DNA from: Patiriisocius_A hiemis
Lineage (GTDB): Bacteria; Bacteroidota; Bacteroidia; Flavobacteriales; Flavobacteriaceae
NCBI RefSeq assembly: GCF_031846325.1
Contig: NZ_JAVRHZ010000004.1
Location: 149,599-213,598, forward strand
Length of the DNA stretch: 64,000 bases
Direction of reading: 5' to 3'
Part shown: piece after piece, positions 59,853-64,000 of the stretch
Layout of the letters: each line of letters begins with the position of its first letter
Numbering within the stretch: the first letter of the stretch is position 1
Translations under genes and position numbers: made by a program
Notes under the pieces: model-generated
The model's database searches: none
What the model saw: the letters and a program-made list of their open reading frames with translations, nothing else
Told to the model about the DNA's origin: nothing

Positions 59853-61337
59853 CTAGTTTAGAGAATACGTAGTTCCTTCTTTGCCGTCCTTTAATTGAAT
59901 TCCAGCTTCTTGTAGCTCATCTCTTATGCGATCACTTGTTGCAAAATCTTTATTTGCTCTTGCATTGTTACGAAGTTCGATAAGTAATGCAATGGCACTA
60001 TCCAGCTTGTTGCCATCATTTCCAGTTTCTGAAGCACTATCAAGTAATCCAAGCACGTCAAAAATGAAGTCATGCATGGTTTGTTTTAGTGTAGCTAAAT
60101 CTTCTGAAGAAATAGTTTCTTTCTTTTCTGTAATGGCATTAATATGTTTTACAGCCTCAAATAATTGAGCGATAAGGACAGGACTATTAAAGTCATCATC
60201 CATAGCGTCATAACAAGATTTTTTCCAAGAATCAATATTTATACTCGAAGTTTTTGAAGCTTCTAATGTATCTAAAGTTCTATAAGCGTCCATTAACTTG
60301 TTATACCCTTTTTCGCTTGCTAATAGTCCATTATCTGTTAAGTCTAAAACACTTCTGTATGATGATTGGGCATTAAAAAACCGAATTACACTTGGGCTAT
60401 ATGCTTTGCTGAAGAACTTATTTTTACCGGATAATAATTCATCTGGATTAACTGTATTTCCAGTTGATTTTGACATGCGTTGCCCATTTAAGTTTAGCAT
60501 ATTAGCATGCATCCAATAATTTACTGGAGAAGTTCCTTTTGCAGCTTCTGCTTGAGCAATTTCACACTCATGATGCGGAAATTTTAAATCCAACCCTCCA
60601 CCATGAATATCAAAATTATCACCTAAATACTTAGTACTCATTACACTACATTCTAAATGCCAACCTGGAAACCCATCACTCCAAGGAGATGGCCAGCGCA
60701 TAATGTGTTGTGGTTCTGCCTTTTTCCAAAGTGCAAAATCTTGCGGATTTTTTTTGTCACTTTGCCCCTCAAGAGCTCTGGTGTTATGAATTAAATCTTC
60801 AAGCTTACGTTTACTTAATTTTCCGTAGTTGTTAGTGTCATTAAACTTGTGAACGTCAAAATAAACAGAACCATCCACTTCGTAACCAAATCCGTTATCA
60901 ATAATAGCTTTAATAAATTCTATTTGTTCAACAATATGTCCTGTAGCAGTAGGTTCTATACTAGGAGGTAAAAAGTTAAGTGTGTTTAAGATATTATGAA
61001 AATCTATAGTGTAACGCTGCACAATTTCCATTGGTTCTAATTGCTCTATTCGCGCTTTTTTTGTGATTTTATCTTCTCCTTCATCTTCATCATTTTCTAA
61101 GTGTCCAGCATCTGTTATATTCCGTACATATCTTACTTTATAACCTAAATGCTTTAAATACCTAAAAACCATGTCAAAAGACATAAATGTTCTAACATTT
61201 CCTAAATGAACATTACTGTAAACAGTTGGTCCACATACATACATACCTACAGAACCCTCATTAATAGGTATAAATTTTTCTTTACTCTTAGTTATAGAAT
61301 TGTATATAGTAAGGTTATTCTTTTTGACTGTAGTCAT
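59853..61337 (-). CDS. cysS: Cysteine--tRNA ligase
   Basis: Class I synthetase for tRNA-Cys. The zinc/HIGH region MYVCGPTVYSNVHLGNVRTF (Cys30 and the H-L-G-N signature), the further zinc ligands in WHLECSVMS and HHECEIAQ, and the KMSKS motif RMSKSTGNTV are intact. Length 494, normal. It is 14 bp downstream of folE on the same strand. Confidence 0.96.
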   Translation of the reverse strand: MTTVKKNNLTIYNSITKSKEKFIPINEGSVGMYVCGPTVYSNVHLGNVRTFMSFDMVFRYLKHLGYKVRYVRNITDAGHLENDEDEGEDKITKKARIEQLEPMEIVQRYTIDFHNILNTLNFLPPSIEPTATGHIVEQIEFIKAIIDNGFGYEVDGSVYFDVHKFNDTNNYGKLSKRKLEDLIHNTRALEGQSDKKNPQDFALWKKAEPQHIMRWPSPWSDGFPGWHLECSVMSTKYLGDNFDIHGGGLDLKFPHHECEIAQAEAAKGTSPVNYWMHANMLNLNGQRMSKSTGNTVNPDELLSGKNKFFSKAYSPSVIRFFNAQSSYRSVLDLTDNGLLASEKGYNKLMDAYRTLDTLEASKTSSINIDSWKKSCYDAMDDDFNSPVLIAQLFEAVKHINAITEKKETISSEDLATLKQTMHDFIFDVLGLLDSASETGNDGNKLDSAIALLIELRNNARANKDFATSDRIRDELQEAGIQLKDGKEGTTYSLN

Positions 61338-61351
61338 GTTTATTTTACGCT

Positions 61352-62029
61352 TTAAAATTGCGTTTCAAGTTTAATGTAGTCTAAAAATTCTCTTCTTGTT
61401 TCGGATTTTTTGAAAGCACCACCAAACTCACTTGTTACAGTACTGCTATCAATATCTCTAATGCCTCTAGAATTGACACATAGATGTTTTGCGTCTATTA
61501 CGCAGGCTACATCATCAGTATTTAATACCTCTTGAAGTTCTTTAACTATTTGCATTGTAAGACGTTCTTGTACTTGAGGTCTTTTAGCGTAATAATCTAC
61601 AATACGATTCATTTTACTTAAGCCAACAACACTTCCACTAGATATATATGCAATGTGCGCTTTTCCAACAATTGGAAGTAAGTGGTGTTCGCAAGTAGAA
61701 TAAAGTGTAATGTTTTTTTCTACAAGCATTTCTCCATACTTATACTTATTTTCGAAGGTAGAAGCTTTTGGTTTTCTGTCAGGATGAAGTCCTCCGAATA
61801 CTTCTTTAACAAACATTTTTGCTACTCTCATTGGAGTTCCTTTTAGGCTGTCATCGTTTAGGTCTAATCCTAAAGTTTGTAAAATACTGTTCACATCTTT
61901 TTGAATAAGATCAATTTTTTCAATATCACTTAACTCAAATGCATCTTCTCTTAAAGGAGTATCTGAAGATGTGCCAATATGTTCATCTCCGTACGCTTCA
62001 ATTTCTTTTAATTGCTTGTCTAAACTCAT
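61352..62029 (-). CDS. folE: GTP cyclohydrolase I
   Basis: First enzyme of tetrahydrofolate biosynthesis. The zinc/catalytic block TLYSTCEHHLLPIVGKAHIAYI and the second Cys in KHLCVNSRGIRD are present, as are RPQVQERLTMQI and the final FKKSETRREFLDYI. At 225 residues it is standard. On the minus strand TATCTTTG (62057-62050) forms a perfect -7 box about 20 bases before the ATG. It heads the leftward operon. Confidence 0.95.
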   Translation of the reverse strand: MSLDKQLKEIEAYGDEHIGTSSDTPLREDAFELSDIEKIDLIQKDVNSILQTLGLDLNDDSLKGTPMRVAKMFVKEVFGGLHPDRKPKASTFENKYKYGEMLVEKNITLYSTCEHHLLPIVGKAHIAYISSGSVVGLSKMNRIVDYYAKRPQVQERLTMQIVKELQEVLNTDDVACVIDAKHLCVNSRGIRDIDSSTVTSEFGGAFKKSETRREFLDYIKLETQF

Positions 62030-62164
62030 TGTAATAACTAACTAATTTGCAAAGATACTACTTTCGTTTCGGTGTTTAATGTATGACTTGGCAGTTTTTA
62101 GAAATTTGAAATTGTTGAATTTCATAAAATTTTCTTAAATTTCACAAATTATACCCATTTCACT

Positions 62165-64000
62165 ATGAAAAAATACTCCTCAATTTTACTGTTTTTTTGT
62201 TTCGCAGTAATAACAAACCTAGATATTTCAGCACAAGAAACCCTGTTTGTTGATGCTGGCCCTGATATGACAGCTACATGTGCTTCTGGCGGTTGTGTGA
62301 ATATTACGGCCTCATACCAACAAACTTTTGAAACTATTAGTGAAGTTTATACCGTAGAGTCAATACCTTATAATCCCCCGTTTCCTTTTAGTGGCCTAGC
62401 AAATTCTTTAAATCCAAATATTGACGATGCTTGGTCTAATGTTGATAATTTACCTTTCGATTTTTGTTTTTTTGGTGAATTGAAGCAACAATTTCAAGTG
62501 GGTTCAAATGGTGTAATTCGTTTAGATGTTGACCCTAGTGATACAGGAGTTAATAGTAATGCATGGCCATTTACAGCAGACCTTCCAAATAATGCTGTAG
62601 AGGCTCTTGCAGAAGCTAATGTTTTTACTCCAGTTCACGATATAGACCCAACAGAATCTTCTACAGAAGAAATAGGCTATGAAGTTATAGGTACGTCTCC
62701 AAACAGAGCTCTAGTAGTTTCATATTTTGAAGTGCCAATGTTTTCAGGTTCTTGTAATAGTTTATTGGCAACTCATATGGCAGTTTTTTATGAGTACTCA
62801 AATACTATTGATATTTACATACGAGATAAACCCTCTTGTCCTACATGGAATAGTGGAAGTGCTGCTCTTGGAATACAAAATGATGATGGGACAATTGCTT
62901 ATGTTCCTCCAGGAAGGAATACTTCAGATTCTCCTTGGGCAACAAATAATGAAGCTTGGCGATTTAGACCCGATGGTGTAGAAACCTCAAGTTTTGAGTG
63001 GGTTGATGATACTGGGACTGTAATTGGGACAACACCAACTCTTAATGTATGTGTGTCTGGACCAGAAGTTTTTACAGCTCGAGTAACTTATACAAATACA
63101 TGTAATGGTGATATTGTGGTTCTAGAAGATACAGTTTCAGTTACTACTACGGCAAACTTTAGTGTTGACCTAGGGCCAGATATTGATACATGCGACACAA
63201 GTGATATTATTTTAAATGGAGATTCTGGAACTCCTGGTTTTACCTACGAGTGGTTTAGAAATGGTGTTTCACAAGGACCTCCCACAATAGACGATACTAC
63301 TTTTACAGTCATGGCACCAAATTCTGATACATACTCTGTTGAAGTTGTAGACCCTACAGACCCCACTTGTGTTGTTGGAGATTCTGTAAATGTAAATTTT
63401 CGCCCTCAACCTGTAATCGCAAGTCCCCCAATGGACTTGTTTGTTTGCGATAACGGTTCTGGATCAGGGGATTTTGATTTAACTGAAAATGATGATGATG
63501 TTCTTGGAGCTCAAGACCCAGCTGAATTTGATAACATTACATATCATACTTCACAAGTTGATGCAAATTCAGGTAATAGTCCTATTCCTAATCCCGATAT
63601 GTATTCTTTTACGGGAACTCAGCTAGAGATTTTTGTTAGAATTGAAAACAACTCCGGAACATGCTTTGCCACAGCATCATTTTTTATAGCATATACTCAA
63701 GTTTCTATAGGAGCGCTTACAACTTTAGAAATTTGTGATGATGATGGAACAGTTTCGTTAGATTTAGCAATGCTTAAAGATGATGAAGCGTTAAATGGCT
63801 TAGACCCCTTAGAGTATTCGGTTTCTTATCATGCTTCACAAGCAGATGCAGATACTCCTTCTGGAGCATTCCCTAATCCCTACAATACATCAATGTCTCA
63901 AACTATTTTTGTGAGAGTTGAGAATAATGTAAACCCGTCGTGTTTTATAACAGATACTTTTACACTTGATATTTTTATTGCTCCTTCGCCTAATACTAAT
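62165..64000 (+). CDS. Large secreted repeat protein, gliding/T9SS-adhesin type (partial, 5' part)
   Basis: An open frame starting at ATG 62165 runs 612 codons to the window edge with no stop. Signal peptide (MKKYSSILLFFCFAVITN ... ISAQ), then a lectin-like or PKD-adjacent N-terminal domain (VDAGPDMTATCASGGCVNITASY; WPFTADLPNNAVEA; WRFRPDGVETSSFEWVDD), a DLGPDIDTCDTSDIILNGDSG unit, and from about residue 425 repeats of ~97 residues (VCDNGSG ... YHTSQVDANSG ... VRIENN; ICDDDG ... YHASQADADT ... VRVENN). This layout is typical of surface proteins exported by the type IX system, whose C-terminal sorting domain would lie beyond the edge. Confidence 0.85.
   Translation, partial: MKKYSSILLFFCFAVITNLDISAQETLFVDAGPDMTATCASGGCVNITASYQQTFETISEVYTVESIPYNPPFPFSGLANSLNPNIDDAWSNVDNLPFDFCFFGELKQQFQVGSNGVIRLDVDPSDTGVNSNAWPFTADLPNNAVEALAEANVFTPVHDIDPTESSTEEIGYEVIGTSPNRALVVSYFEVPMFSGSCNSLLATHMAVFYEYSNTIDIYIRDKPSCPTWNSGSAALGIQNDDGTIAYVPPGRNTSDSPWATNNEAWRFRPDGVETSSFEWVDDTGTVIGTTPTLNVCVSGPEVFTARVTYTNTCNGDIVVLEDTVSVTTTANFSVDLGPDIDTCDTSDIILNGDSGTPGFTYEWFRNGVSQGPPTIDDTTFTVMAPNSDTYSVEVVDPTDPTCVVGDSVNVNFRPQPVIASPPMDLFVCDNGSGSGDFDLTENDDDVLGAQDPAEFDNITYHTSQVDANSGNSPIPNPDMYSFTGTQLEIFVRIENNSGTCFATASFFIAYTQVSIGALTTLEICDDDGTVSLDLAMLKDDEALNGLDPLEYSVSYHASQADADTPSGAFPNPYNTSMSQTIFVRVENNVNPSCFITDTFTLDIFIAPSPNTN

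Noticed and set aside
62727..62981. An 84-codon forward reading frame
   Set aside because: It is a frame shadow inside the large secreted protein that starts at 62165 and runs off the window.
1..64000. tRNA, rRNA, CRISPR arrays, phage or transposase genes
   Set aside because: I looked through the gene gaps and found no cloverleaf-like sequence, no regularly spaced short repeats and no integrase or transposase motifs.

Overview
The window is AT-rich, gene-dense DNA from a member of the Bacteroidota, almost certainly a Flavobacteriaceae. The evidence is a fused SecDF, a FecI/FecR/TonB-receptor cassette, many short lipoproteins with a Cys lipobox, a CtlX-type citrulline hydrolase, adhesin-like repeats of the gliding / type IX secretion kind, and promoters matching the Bacteroidota pattern (TTG at -33, TAnnTTTG at -7). 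I see no rRNA, tRNA, CRISPR array, phage or insertion sequence, and no gene-free stretch longer than 300 bases.

Layout. 1-5 kb: the tail of an unidentified gene, pssA, an orphan FkbM-like gene, and a leftward envelope operon (kdsD, tatC, an AhpD-like gene, lptB). 5-13 kb: recQ, a repeat lipoprotein, pnp with a structured leader, rpsO, an OmpA-like protein and a lipoprotein. 13-16 kb: two guanidine-group hydrolases (one is CtlX) flanking a small beta-barrel-like protein. 16-20 kb: an SDR-type oxidoreductase, a dispersed repeat, a conserved unknown and argS.

20-31.7 kb is the most interesting part. A leftward two-component operon (two tandem TPR histidine kinases, a NarL-type regulator, a lipoprotein) lies downstream of four small secreted proteins. 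The three transcription units of those secreted proteins carry the same 36-bp element with fixed internal spacing 45-65 bp before their start codons. Next is a leftward sigma / anti-sigma / TonB-receptor cassette. Divergent from it are three repeat lipoproteins (31.8-36.0 kb). One bipartite site, GGTAGGGTAAA-N11-CTGTTYWA-like, precedes fecR and both lipoprotein units, so a probable ECF regulon can be read directly from the sequence.

36-54 kb is mostly housekeeping: secreted M28 peptidase and amidohydrolase, ffh, folD, a YkvA-like protein, an AI-2E-type permease, a VOC protein, several lipoproteins, a HerA-like ATPase, an exported RidA, queE, two DUF2911 paralogs, gyrB and mdh. 54-62 kb: a small membrane protein resembling the SecD periplasmic domain next to secDF, then a leftward operon folE, cysS, yidD, lgt, DUF192 lipoprotein. 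From 62165 a large secreted repeat protein runs off the right edge.

How the genes connect: the envelope theme is strong (LPS transport and Kdo precursor synthesis, Tat, SecDF, YidD, Lgt, phosphatidylserine synthesis). The two regulatory loci at 20-36 kb each appear to pair signal transduction with a small set of secreted or lipidated proteins of unknown function.
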